Assembly (NCBI GenBank): GCA_949316235.1
Contig: OX438760.1
Span: 5,706,501 to 5,770,500, forward strand
DNA from: Oegoconia quadripuncta
Taxonomy: Eukaryota > Arthropoda > Insecta > Lepidoptera > Autostichidae
Direction of reading: 5' to 3'
Length of the DNA: 64,000 bases
Shown: positions 1 to 11,500 of the stretch, one piece after another
Numbering within the stretch: position 1 is the stretch's first letter
How the letters are laid out: every line of letters starts with the position of its first letter
Notes under the pieces: generated by a model
What the model was told of the DNA's origin: nothing
What the model saw: only the letters and a program-made list of their open reading frames with translations
The model's database searches: none
Made by a program: the position numbers and the translations under genes

Positions 1-650
1 AGCAAATACGTTCTCTGTGGTTGAAATTTTAATTTTAAATATATGAACTGAAATTTTCACATTATTTTTAAAATCAAGGCAAGAAAAGTTAAATCCAACA
101 TGTGTTCGGTTGTCGCGCGCGACGCCATGAGAGCATGGGATAGTTGTATATTTGCTCTAAACGAATGCGCAGGACAAATCTTATCTCGCGCGACATAAAC
201 GTTTATCACGTCTGTCATCCTCCTCATCCTCCATTGCTCCTAGTGCAGGAATCCAATTAAACTGTCATTCATTGGATCACTCAATCCTGAACACATTTAG
301 ATTGAGTGATTCTAGAAATACAGTATTAGGAGTACGAAAATACATCTAATGGATAGACGTTTATGAAGTTCCCATAAGGGAGATTCTAGGGGGCTTACGC
401 GGTACCCAATTTAACTACCAAACGCAAGCTGAACGGGAATTATTAGATCGAATGCAAAAGTTTTACGTGGTATAGCTGCAGACCTCTTCAATAAATATTA
501 TGGAGCATAAAACTTAACAAAATGTCGCTTTAAATTATATCTCAAACTTGCTTCTTTCCTTTATAAAATGAGGTTACCTTTTAGCAAAATATTTAAAGTA
601 TTCCTGTTCATGTACCAAAGATTTTGGACAGCTGCAATATAAATACCAAC
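1..650. other. Intron or 3' flank of the left ZAD gene
   Basis: No exon with a zinc-finger pattern is visible on the minus strand. Bases about 95-215 hold GTCGCGCGCGAC and GGGATAGTTGTATATTTG, a diverged reverse copy of the MITE at 29102-29231. The rest is AT-rich with nothing recognised. Confidence 0.45.
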
Positions 651-3600
651 CTTAAAGGTCCTTTCACATATATGACACATTGGTGGCTTTTTACAATTAG
701 CCTTAATCCAATTGGTGTGCGACCGCATATGCTGCTTCAGCCATCGCGCGTGCTTGAACTCCTTGTGGCAAAGGTTGCAGACATGTCGACCAGGGGATAC
801 CGCCGATGTGGCCTGGAATACCACCAGCTGGAGGTAACTCTCTTCATCAGAGTTGAGAGTGTCTTCTTCCTTGGACGTCGATATTGGTGGGGTTTGAGGC
901 TGTAATATGTAAAAAGATGTATGAAGAGAAAAAGTATCGTATTGCAAAATAGAACGCGGCAGATGTATGGATACAAGTATTACACAGTCGAGACACATAC
1001 AAAGAGTAAATATTATGCTTGACATCTAATTGTCGGTGTCACAAGGTGGAGTCAAAAACGTTTCCAACTCAGTATGTGTTGTAGGCGTTCACTACAACGC
1101 TGGTTTTCAGTGGACCCTCCAAATGACGGACGGACTATGATCAACTTCTAATTCTTAGTCTATTGGAATCTATATGACTATGATATTGGAGTCTAATGAC
1201 GACCGATTGGTGTAGTGGATAGTGACCCTATCAGCGAAACCAACGGTTGCGGGTTTGAATCCCGCGAGGGGTAAATGTTTGTGTGATGAATACGAACATT
1301 TATTCCTGAGTCTTGGATGTTTATATAAATATTTTTGTGTTTATCCGTTATCTAGTATGTATAGCACAAGCTTTGCTTAGTTTGGGACTAGATGATTGGT
1401 GTAAGTGTCCGAAATATTTATTATTATTATTATTTATATTCCTTGTTTAAATTATACATTCTAGGTTTCCATAGTTTTGCTACAAATCTGTTTGTCACTC
1501 TAAAATAAAACCTGTCAAACTGAAGAACTGCGTCTTCTCTAAAACCGTTACTTATATTATTTAATAGAGTCGGTGGCAAAAATGATCAGCATGCGGCCAA
1601 GCGTACAGCATTAAGAACATATACACATACTATCGCAATATATATTTAAAGATACATTATATCATTATATTATTATATTATTAGATCTCGAGTATTAATT
1701 ATATCAAGACACGCAGTGGAAGAAGAGCATGGTAATGATGTAATATAACGTAGACATGAGATATACAACTATAATATTGTGAAGACTATTATTAGGTATA
1801 CATAAGAAAATGTTATAAACGTTACAAACCCATTCTAAAATAGCATGATATTTGCTAAGTTTTAATGTAAAAAAATATGTTATTGTGCATAAATGTAGTA
1901 AGTAATCGTCCAGTGAAGTTCCAAATAAATTAGGGTAAATAACTACTATAAATTGAAAATTTAAAAAACCCTAGAGAAAACAAATCGTTATATCACCTAT
2001 AATAGACAGAAATTATAAATGTTTCAGCTCATAGGCGTCGATCAAGACACAGGCCACTAAAATTATTATTTGTTGGTATTGTGGAGGATGTGCACCGTAT
2101 ATTTGTGGAATATGTCTGGAACTAACAACAATGAAAGACACTGATGATGGAACAGGGGCTTAATAGACTAGATGCGGGAATGTTCCATGAGATCCTAGAT
2201 CATCCAACGTTAAATGCTGCACGGGGTCTAATTGCTCTTTTTTATATTGGTGTCTTGTCTTTGCCCCTATGGGAAACAGGCGTGACATTATGTATGTATG
2301 TCTTGCTAGAATCAATTTTAAATAGATAAGTCAGTAAGAGGTACGATGGGACTGGCGTATACTCTTTGTATGAAGTCCCTAAATGAAAATTAGAAAAAAA
2401 AATCATCTAGATAGACCAAACCAAAATATACATACAGCAACATAGAAATGACAGATAATAACCTCATCGAGCTTCTCCTCAACATGCTCCTTACTCTCGA
2501 TCTCCACAGTAGACTGTGGCTGGTCCGTAGGCACGAAGAACCCTTCCAGCAGCTGGTTAGGAGTATTAGTGATGGGGATCTCGATGTATTGCAGATAGTT
2601 TGGATCCGTGCAGTTTATAGTCAGCTTCTGCTTCTGTGGTAAGGAATTATACAATGTTACTAAATAACATGCGCTGACTGACGGGCTGACAGGCTGATGA
2701 ATTAGTAGAAAGAAGAAATACGTCATGAATCTGAGGCTATGTATTAAGAGGCATTGAAACACTATCCTGCTTCATCGGGTTCAAAGTAGGTTCAAATCAC
2801 TGATTTCATTCTTGAGCGCTGAAATACAAAATTAGTAATCAATACTTGCCTTCTTAATCTTAATGGTTTGAGCTAGGGCTGTATATGCACTTGTCAACCT
2901 GATTGTACCTTGGCATGATCATTCTTTGACTACTTGTGGCATTTTCAGATGAGTGTTTCCATATTTCACAAACTTAGATGTTCAACTTCAGAAAGTTCCA
3001 GTATTGCTTGTTTTTAATTAAATAATAAAATTTTGGACGCTCACTGTCATAGCCCAGCTGATTGGTAAGTTAAAGTGGCAGTAGGTAGGGCACATCGCTC
3101 GAAGAACTGATGGTTGTTGGGGTATTAAAGTTCTTGAGGGGAGACCACGCACCGGCAAGCGCAGTGTAGGATGTCCATTTTTTTCGCCACAAGCTTATAG
3201 AAATTACAAACTACAATACTATTCAGAAGTCTCGATTACTATAGCGGAGTTGAGTAGGTATAGAGAGGAGAGACTAGAAACTATATGTAATGAAGATCCA
3301 ATCTGAATATAATTTTTTGATTTTGAAATGCTTATACTAGTGTTATTCCTCTATGCTTATACTATGGATGGATACTGGAACCGGTTCAGAAGTGGATCTC
3401 CTGTGGTTTAAAGCCAATATTTCCTTAACGTCATCATCAATAAATGTAATACTACAGTATTCAGAGATGGGCTGGTTTTTGTAACTCAATATCTAAGTGC
3501 TCCTATTCTGCAGTTTGGGTAGGTATATGTTCTGCTGCCACTTCAGCAGAAAACATGCAATGTTCGGTGTAGAAATGCTTGGCCCATGGTGACCAGACAC

Positions 3601-4908
3601 TCTCAATTATGTCTATATTCTAGTCTTCATCTGAGTACCGTTGATGCATTGAGCTGCTGCACTGCACTGAGCTGTTAATGCATTAACAGCAGGCATATTC
3701 TACTATACCTAGGGAGAAATAACATAAGTATGTGACAGTACTTATGGTATGGTACTTATGGTATCATCACAGGACACTGCAGACTAAAGAGACACTTATC
3801 ACTACAAAGATTAGTTTCAGATCCATCATGCCCTGAGTCTGAGGAAAAGAAACTAATATTTCCTAGCTGAGTGGGTGATCTACTCCAGACTAAGATGGGA
3901 AGTTTTGGGAAAGGACAGGAATGAGGACGAATTAGGTACTGCAATATGTGAAATACAAGGGCATTATGATGTTATGGAAAGAAGACTGGAAGATTTGGGG
4001 ACAAACTGAACCGGGCTCTCAATAACCAATGCACCGCAAAGGAAATAGGATGAAATAGCCCCCTCTAGGGGATCGACCATCGATAGGTCTGAAGGCTTCA
4101 GAAGTCCCACCTTCAATATCAATAATGCATCAAACAAACACAGGGCTGACCTATAATTTGATCCTTGCATTGACATCCCTTGGCAGCCTTGGGTGAGTCA
4201 CACCTGTATGCATCGGAAGCAACAGGACGAGGTTGCATCTAGTATGCATGCACCCTCAGACATATCACAGAATATGCCTATCATAGTCTAATTAATTAGG
4301 TCATCATCATCAACAGCTTTACATATCCCCACTATTGGATCACAGCCTTCTCTCACTGGGAGAGGGTATGGGCCATCATCCACCATGCAGGCTCAGTGCG
4401 GATTGGCAAATTTGTCAGACTAGTGGCCACTGACTTGGCTTAATGACTGCCTTCCATTGAACAATCAGGACAGACTATTTAACTTGTCCTCTGAAGCATG
4501 AAAAGACTCGTATTAAAATTTCGTATTGTAATGGTAGAGCCACGCTGTAGCTATTAGCTTGCAGCATGAATGGGCCGGCTCGACCGGGGCAGTACCACCC
4601 TCTCGCAGAAGACCGACGTCTGAGTAGTGGCATTTTGCCACTGCGCTTCGTCCGGTGAGCGAGGGCGCCGGAGGCCCACCTTCCAGTCTCTCTCCAGAAT
4701 GATAGCGGTATTTAAAGAGTTAGTACCCCAGGAGGGTACCAGCACTGCTGGAGAATCCCTCATCGCTCAGGCTGCCCTACTTATTCTGGGGTGGACACCT
4801 TCCTCAAAGGCCGGCAACGCATCTGTGACCCTTTTGGTTGCGGGTGTCCATGGGCGGCGGTGATTGCTTTCCATCAGGTGACCCGCATGCTCGTTTGCCG
4901 CCCTCTCA

Positions 4909-4951
<43 letters not shown>

Positions 4952-6396
4952 CCACTAGTGGTTACCCATCCAAAGACTGACCACATCAGACATTGCTTAA
5001 CTTCACAATGGAAAACAAATAGCGACTGCACCACAAGGGCATCCTATTAATTAGGTACTTAACGTATTCTTGTGGCCGCACATCATACTATATTAGAATT
5101 TTAGTTTGAATGGAAGTAATCCCTAATGTGGTAAGTCCGCCTTTGTACATTATTTCAACTAAAATGTATATACAAACTTGTTTTGACCTTGTACAATAGT
5201 GTTATCAACAAACAAACAGACCTGCAACCTACCTCTTCCTTTACAGTCTCCTCAGCCAGGAACTTGGCATGTTCCCGGAGCGTCACGTCATTCCTCTCGA
5301 CGAGCTCCTTGAAGGCATGACAGCGCGATATCTGATGTACACACTGAAGGCACAGCTGCGGTGGGAGACCATCGCCCATTGCCACCTGGTATAATACAAC
5401 TTTCTATAAAGAGTAGATAGCATAAGAAATATTCAAACGTTTTTAAGAAAGTATGTTACAGTGCTAAGACAAATTGTATTCTTCAACACTTCTTCTAACA
5501 AAACATGTATTGTTTCGAATGTAATAAATAAATAAAAAAATGAAATGCCACTCCAGCAGATGCAGAAATTATACTTATAAATGTTAACAGATGTCCTGAG
5601 GAATTTAAGTCTCATTGTGTCGATCCTCCCACTATTGTTAAAAAATTTAAAGGTCTCAACTTAAAAAACACTGGGCATCTTTGGGGTTCATCAGTATGGT
5701 TGGTAAACACTGTTCTAACTTTCTAGATAACTACAACTGTTTGCTTTCTCATGTTCATTTCTGATTGCCTGTACCCTTGGCAAGGATGGGTGATAGACAT
5801 CATACATAGGTGGAGGTGGCTTAGATGAAACACCATGATGACAAAATATGCTTTACTCTTTCGAGAATCGCCACCGAAATAATAGGTAGAGGTAGGTATT
5901 AATTAACATGTCACTTATTTCACTTGGATCTTATCATTATTTATCAAATGAAATTATGTTGGTAAAAAAGGCAAAATAAGCGCAAACTGCGTCGAGTTGC
6001 GAAAGTCAAGCCCGCTACAACCTATATCCTATGTAGGTAATTCGTTATTGGACACAATTATGAAATTGGTTTAAAAAAACAACATAGAACATAATAAACA
6101 AAGTAATTTCAACAGCTGGCCCACATTATAGATAGTTTCTTTCTTTTTCTACACGCACTGTTCCCTGTCATGTCACTATTAGAACGAAAGAGACACGTAA
6201 TTATTTAGTAAGGCCTCCGCATTATACTGTGGATCAATCATCTAGCTCACCGCCCGCTCACCTGCACTTTTGAAATTCCCATCAACATCGTTGCAGTGAG
6301 TTGCTCGAATAGAGGTCGCATGTCCTTTTTTATTTGCAAACAGGCGCGACATATTTTATCGAACTTCAAATTCAGCAACTTATTGGGAGCAGCCAT
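651..6396 (-). CDS. ZAD-C2H2 zinc-finger protein gene, 3' part outside the window
   Basis: Probable nuclear DNA-binding protein. Four exons are visible on the minus strand: 6396-6262 (ATG at 6396, 45 codons), 5385-5233 (51 codons), 2633-2463 (57 codons) and 899-651. The first three borders are GT/AG with phase-0 joins. Exons 1 and 2 make a ZAD domain: C16-x2-C19 (ICRACL) and C57-x2-C60 (LCLQC). In the family these four cysteines bind zinc and the domain dimerises. The third exon is a finger-free acidic linker. The fourth holds one full C2H2 finger (CNLCHKEF, then HMRSH) and the start of another (CHICERTFK), which is cut by an intron at 651; no matching exon lies in 1-650, so the gene should continue beyond the left edge. 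Extra exons in the 2634-5232 and 900-2462 introns cannot be excluded. DNA target unknown. Confidence 0.8.
955..1150 (-). repeat. Dispersed repeat S4, copy 1
   Basis: Shares TTACACAGTCGAGACACATAC, the CTAATTGTCGGTGTC block and CACTACAACGCTGGTTTTCA with 30236-30437 and 34727-34962. Lies in an intron of the left ZAD gene. Probably the 3' end of a non-LTR element read on the minus strand; its class is not proven. Confidence 0.7.
1201..1440 (+). repeat. tRNA-derived SINE S2a, full length
   Basis: Begins GACCGATTGGTGTAGTGGAT (A-box-like) followed by GGTTGCGGGTTTGAATCCCG (B box). The body has GTGTGATGAATACGAACATT and GGGACTAGATGATTGGTGT, and it ends in an ATT repeat. This is the best full-length S2a copy here. 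Confidence 0.8.
1441..2462. other. Intron of the left ZAD gene, no feature recognised
   Basis: AT-rich sequence. The 61-codon plus-strand frame at 2144-2329 has no recognisable domain or exon context. About 2030-2250 has more mixed composition and may be an eroded repeat. Confidence 0.4.
3065..3180 (+). repeat. RTE-like LINE fragment (3' end of ORF)
   Basis: Broken plus-strand frames give GHIARRTDG and EGRPRTGKRSVG, matching the C-terminal tract also visible at 53286-53608 (RRTDG, WRPRT, RRSVGRPP). It is a short decayed piece inside an intron. Confidence 0.6.
3181..4290. other. Intron of the left ZAD gene, nothing firm
   Basis: No exon-like frame with splice sites. The 60-70-codon minus-strand frames at 3756-3944 and 3964-4176 carry no recognised motif. 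The sequence is less AT-rich than most introns here, so it may be old repeat. Confidence 0.35.
4298..4500 (-). repeat. LINE 3' tail fragment
   Basis: Starts GTCATCATCATCAACAGC, the reverse complement of the GATGATGATGA-type tail, followed by CCACTATTGGATCACAGCC and a CTCTCACTGGGAGAGGG palindrome. Single copy in this window. Confidence 0.5.
4540..4949 (+). repeat. LINE 3' end with a 38-nt poly(A) tail
   Basis: The last 150 bases match 38930-39058: CTCAAAGGCCGGCAACGCAT, GTCCATGGGCGGCGGTGATT and CGCCCTCTCATATAAAA. The run 4912-4949 is 38 A residues, so insertion was probably recent. It lacks most of the ORF: a 5'-truncated retrocopy. At 4950 it directly abuts a 5S-rRNA-like segment. Confidence 0.75.
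4950..5048 (-). repeat. 5S-rRNA-derived SINE-like segment, copy 1
   Basis: Read on the minus strand, GAAGTTAAGCAATGTC and CTTTGGATGGGTAACC correspond to the internal promoter region of 5S rRNA (animal form: AAATTAAGCAGCGTCGGGC, later TTGGATGGG). More decayed than the copy at 24355-24548. No full 5S gene, so pseudogene or SINE head. Confidence 0.65.
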
Positions 6397-7678
6397 TTTG
6401 AGCAGTAGCTATTGAACTGTGTTCGTCCTTGTTTTCTCTACACTTTACTAAAGCTTTTTACAATAAACGAATAATTGAAATCACATCATTTTTGATACAA
6501 AACCTTGAGCAAAAGGTTCACTTCACTTTTTGGAGGTTTTATGGCTCCATCGTGTTTGACGATGGTTATTCGCTTCAAGTTAAATATATCTACACAACAC
6601 TACTGAATGTGTGATTACATTACTCCTACACTGACTGGCTCGCTCAGTCAGTACAAGCCGGCCAAACGAACGTTGTGAAATACATATACATACAATACAC
6701 GTGTGCGAGAAGAAAAGCCAAATCGGTGGGTGTGTGGGAGAAAGAAATAGAACTATGGCGCAAGGAACGGCCAGTACCTTGGTTTGAAAGAGATAGTAAT
6801 AAAATAGATTATTCATTCGGAGAATTTCGGAGACTTCTCGGAGCCGCAGTTTCTAAGCGGAGCGAAGAGGATTTTTGGCGCCCGATCCCAATGTTCCCTT
6901 TTTGATTAGTTCTGCAATTTATTTGTGTTAAGTTTTGATATTTATATCAAAAAAACCATTTGCCAACTGTTTTGCGTCGAAGCTCCGCGCTACCCAAATT
7001 ATAAACTGACTTACTTATATTCAAATGAATATAACTGAAATATGTTTCAAGCCCCAATTTATTTTATTCCTGGCAAAAATAGGCGCACATTTGGTTCTAT
7101 GCGATCTTCGAATTGCGACCTAAGAGTAATAGCGTTCTGTGATTGCGACACATTGGAAACGCAGTTGTTTTCAGATAGCTATCCCTTTTACTCCCTATTT
7201 TCCGTATCTTTGTTTTCACTCAGAAATGTTATGAACAATAACATTAGAACCTATACAACCCGACCGCATTACGAACTAGGAACATAATTATCTAACACGA
7301 TTACAAATGGCTCTTGAAAAAGCAAAACGTATGGCTTAAATGACAATAAAAAGTTCATGCTTTGAAGATGCTTTGAAGAAGGAATTAGAGGTATCGGAAA
7401 CCTCATTTTTGCTGACCATACAATTGTCTCTTTCACACGAAAATGTGCACGCGGGCCGGGGGTTTCGGTTTGTTACCTAGTAAGATTACCCTTTGCGTAC
7501 GGTTTCCCTTGCAATTCTCAGCAATCAGTTCACGTTACTCTGACATATGAAATAGAATTAAAGTCTGTCATCTGACTACCCAGTTGTAAATTTTACCAAA
7601 TAGAGTTCCAAAGCAGTTTTTACATTTCTACAACGCTCTGCTAGAGAAGGCGTTTCAGGACGAATGTTGAATTTTTGA
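6397..7678. other. Intergenic interval upstream of the left ZAD gene
   Basis: With 7679-8537 this forms the 2.1-kb gap between two divergent starts (left ZAD gene at 6396, Gos28 at 8538), so both promoters should lie in it. No certain TATA box or initiator could be picked. Frames at 6429-7287 lack motifs and are taken as noncoding. Confidence 0.5.
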
Positions 7679-7795
7679 TAACAAATAAATAAATATTTCG
7701 GACACTTACACCAATCATCTAGTCCCAAACTCAGCAAAGCTTGTTCTATGGATACTAAATAACGGATAAACATACATAAATATTTATATAAACGA
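7679..7795 (-). repeat. SINE S2a, 3' fragment
   Basis: Reverse complement of the S2a 3' half: ACACTTACACCAATCATCTA, GTCCCAAACTCAGCAAAGC and ACGGATAAACATACATAA. The tRNA head is missing. Confidence 0.7.
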
Positions 7796-8041
7796 TAAGT
7801 GCGTCCTATAACGGTTTTTACGTGCAATTTCTTTTGTTAAAGCAAAAACATCAATTATATAGTAAGAATTAAAATCACACGCCTATTAGGGGCATCAAGT
7901 AGTTCGTCCCGGTTACTTGTTAATATAAAATAAATATTTTAATATTCTAGTTGGTCTGTTAGTTTAGATAAACTAAGCCGTACTGTGCGCATATTTAATT
8001 ATAGAATAGGTATATAGAGTGAAAAAGTCTTGTATTCACCT

Positions 8042-8275
8042 GTACCGCATACTAATTATATAGAAGAGAGTTTATCCGACTGCTCTTAAACGGTGAAGGA
8101 AAAACTTCGTGAGGAATCCTGCATGTCTGGGAAATAAAAATTGTAAGGTATATGAAGTCCCCACTCCGTATTGGGCCAGTTCGTGGTGGACTATGGCCTA
8201 TTACGTCCTCACTATACGAGGGAAGGCCTACATCCCTGCAGTGGGATATTTATGGGCTGATATGATGATGAGAAA
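8042..8275 (+). repeat. SINE S3, copy 1
   Basis: Shares with 19808-20062 and 62985-63235 the blocks CATGTCTGGGAAATAAAAATT, GAAGTCCCCACTCCG, GAAGGCCTACATCCCTGCAG and TGATATGATGATGAGA. Lies about 260 bp upstream of the Gos28 start codon, close to or within its promoter region. Confidence 0.7.
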
Positions 8276-8537
8276 ATTAGACTCATTTTCTGGGTAGAAT
8301 TTTCGATAAATTCATACTTTTACAGTTAAAGATTTTATTTCATCATAATAAAACTTCTTACCTGATATACATTTTTGAACTTTTTAGAATTTTTTCTGTG
8401 GCAACAGACCATTTACCAACTAGACTAAAAAAAAATTTACACTACAACGGCAACACTCGTTCAATTGTGGTGCTGCTGAGAAATTGATAAAATTCTAAAC
8501 TTGTTTTTGTAAATTGTACAGTGACGGAGGGTGCAAA

Positions 8538-11500
8538 ATGTCTGCTTTAACAGGCTCTTCCTGGGAAGGTATAGTTTACTAATTTACCTGTGATAATTCA
8601 TGCACAATAGATTCACCGGGTCAATCAAGATTTATGACGTTGCAGAAATCTCTTACAAAATGAAGATAAACAGTAAACAAAATCATAAACTTGTAATAAG
8701 TTTGCTAATAATGAGCAGATTTTTGCTCACCAGACATACGTAATGCTGTACGGAGTTACCCACATTCTAAGTATTTATCTGCCAGATAAGTAGAAATCAT
8801 TTAGAAATGCAATTTGACATTTTTGATCCCGTTTATTGTTCTCCAATTTTCGGTTCGGACGTCGTTACAGGTGCAATGCGGTAAAGAAAAAAGTTTATAA
8901 AGAAACCTATCTTTCTTTTTCAGAGCTGAGAAAACAAGCCCGCCTTCTAGAGAATGACATAGATGTGAAGTTGGTAGGGTTTAGCAAACTTGGTGTGAGT
9001 TCCGGCACTTCAGGGCTCAGCTCTGAGGCCATGCCTCTGATCAACAGTGATGATATGTTTGACACCATGTCTATGGAGCTTCAACAGCTGTTAAATAAGG
9101 TACAACAGCTGCTAAATAGATAAGGTGCACTGGCGTCACAACAATAACTTTCAGTATAAACTGGTCTTGCTTTCATGTTTCAGTAGCATTGCATGGCCAG
9201 CTTACACTTGTAGTGTTATCGTTTTTGTGCCATAGACTGTACATGACTACAAAGATTAAACTCAAATGTTTAAGTATATCAGTGTGGGATGTTATATACT
9301 CAGAATTACCTTGAAATTTGTTAGTTTTAAGTTTTAGACCAAATTTTCCTTTATGTTATGGAAGAATGCGGTTTCCTAACACAAGTATCAATATACTTAC
9401 AGGAAAAAAATGTGTTTTTATCTATTATAATGAAAATAAACATTTTTGATGTCATGTGGGAAGTCATAGGCATCTACTGGCACAATACATCTATATTTAT
9501 CAGAAAACCTAACTTGCAGGGCACATAAATAAGAAGTATAACATCTAAGGTGCAATATATTGAGCTTACAAAATGTCTAAAATATAATATTTCTACATTA
9601 AAGTTAATATCATATTTTAAGGATGTCTAAAATGGAAAAATTTAAGAAATGAAATATCTAAAACACAATTCATATATGATAGATTCAATATTTTGATCAC
9701 TTTTACTTGTTCCAGTAAAAATACATAATATTTGTGGTGTAACTTCTATCATCTTAAAGTTTCTGATTTTTTGTAGGAGGTAAACCCATCAGTAATAGAA
9801 AAAATTGTTTTCTAACAATTTTATTCTGTGGCTTCTTGCTTAAGGTATAGTATAGGTATTTAGTTATAGTATAGGTATTTAGTTAAATTAAGGTTCTCAC
9901 TGTGAACTTCATTGCATTGTAGAAGATGCAAAGATCTCCTAAAAGAATATCTAAAGCAAGCTACTGATTTGTTAGAAAATATTTTTATTCTATCTATCAC
10001 TGACTGATACTTTATCCATGTGCAAAAAAGTCACAGCCTTTAAGATTATAGGAAATTAAAAGTGTATCTTCACTGGACTATACTGTACACTTGAAACCGA
10101 AGAATTTAAAATTATATAAAATGATACATGAAATTGTTAAATAGCATTGCATTTTATACCATATTCAGTTCGTTCCATAATACAAAATTGCCTAGCATAG
10201 TTGACTGCATGTGTAACACTGTTAGTTTAAGAAGAGCTGCCATGCAGTCATACACTAATACAAAGCACGGACGGTCCAAAGGTTGAATTGTCTGCTTACG
10301 TGGCTCAATGTAAACAACATTGTGTTTACGATTCGAAGGTTGCGGGTTCGATTCTCAGCAGGGTACATCTTTAAGTACTTAGTTTGGTTGGTGGTAGGGC
10401 ATTTTAAATGTCCGCCTGGCTAGCTATCACCATCTTATCTAAATCTGCCGCCAAGCAGCAATGTTAATAGCATTGTTGTGTTCCGGTTGTCAGAGATAAG
10501 ATTGCCAGTGCCCCAAATGTGTTGGGGTTTCCGGGTCAGTACGCTTCCACCTTCGACCTCATCTTCACTTAACATAACTTGTGATTGAGGTAAAGTATGA
10601 ACCCGTAGTGCATAAAAAAAACAGTGTTACATCTGATGTGCCGTCAAGTCGACTGTACATTGATTTCTATCATCATTAGTTTTGTTGTGAAGAGCTGATA
10701 GCACGATCTGACTGCACAGTTATACCTCAATTATGTACCAATTTATTTAGTTAATTTTATATTCTTAAGTTGTTGTAGGAATAAAGTTATTTTCTTTTTA
10801 CAAACAACTTCATCCACAGTTATCCTCGATAAACGACAAAATGGCGGAGCTGGCGCCAAGCGGGGCCGCGACAATGCACACCATAAAGAGACATAGAGAA
10901 ATATTAATGGTGAGTAGTTTTAAGCCTACTTCAGACATCAGACAGACTGATCATCGGCAAGAATTGTAAAAATACTTTAATGTACTACATACAATACACT
11001 TTGCATACAATTACAGACTCGCTGCTATGTTACACCTTTAACTTTAATTAACACAGGCTTTAATTTACATATCAGCACTGTAAAGGATGAAATCCTAAGC
11101 ACTGTCGCTAAATACCAAAAAAGGTTGGAAAAACATCCCAATGAACTGGCTACACAATTGACAAACCGTACCTATAATAAACGTCTGAAACGGAAAGATG
11201 TCTTTAGTGACTAAAGGACCTCCAATGCGTAATCTGAATATGGGTAGATATCCTTGCTGGAGAATGCACTCGAAATGTATGAAGGACCTACAAAAAATCT
11301 ACTTATAGTTAAAGAACTGATTGTAGATGAAAATGTCTACATATCAAATGTGCAGGGGACACTACGCCACTTCAAAACATGTTTCATCTCATTATGCTTC
11401 ATCAATATTTATTAGTTTTTAAATTTTATTGTAATTTGTTTTACGCCAAATCTACTGTTTTCTAACTCTATGGTTGACTGGAAGAAATCCCTCTATGGGA

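Noticed and set aside
565..640. Further zinc-finger exon straight after 651
   Set aside because: Would need a 19-base intron and gives a stop after eight codons.
624..905. 93-codon plus-strand frame
   Set aside because: Antisense shadow of the zinc-finger exon at 899-651.
4767..4955. 62-codon frame starting with a poly-Phe run
   Set aside because: Translation of the LINE poly(A) tail in reverse.
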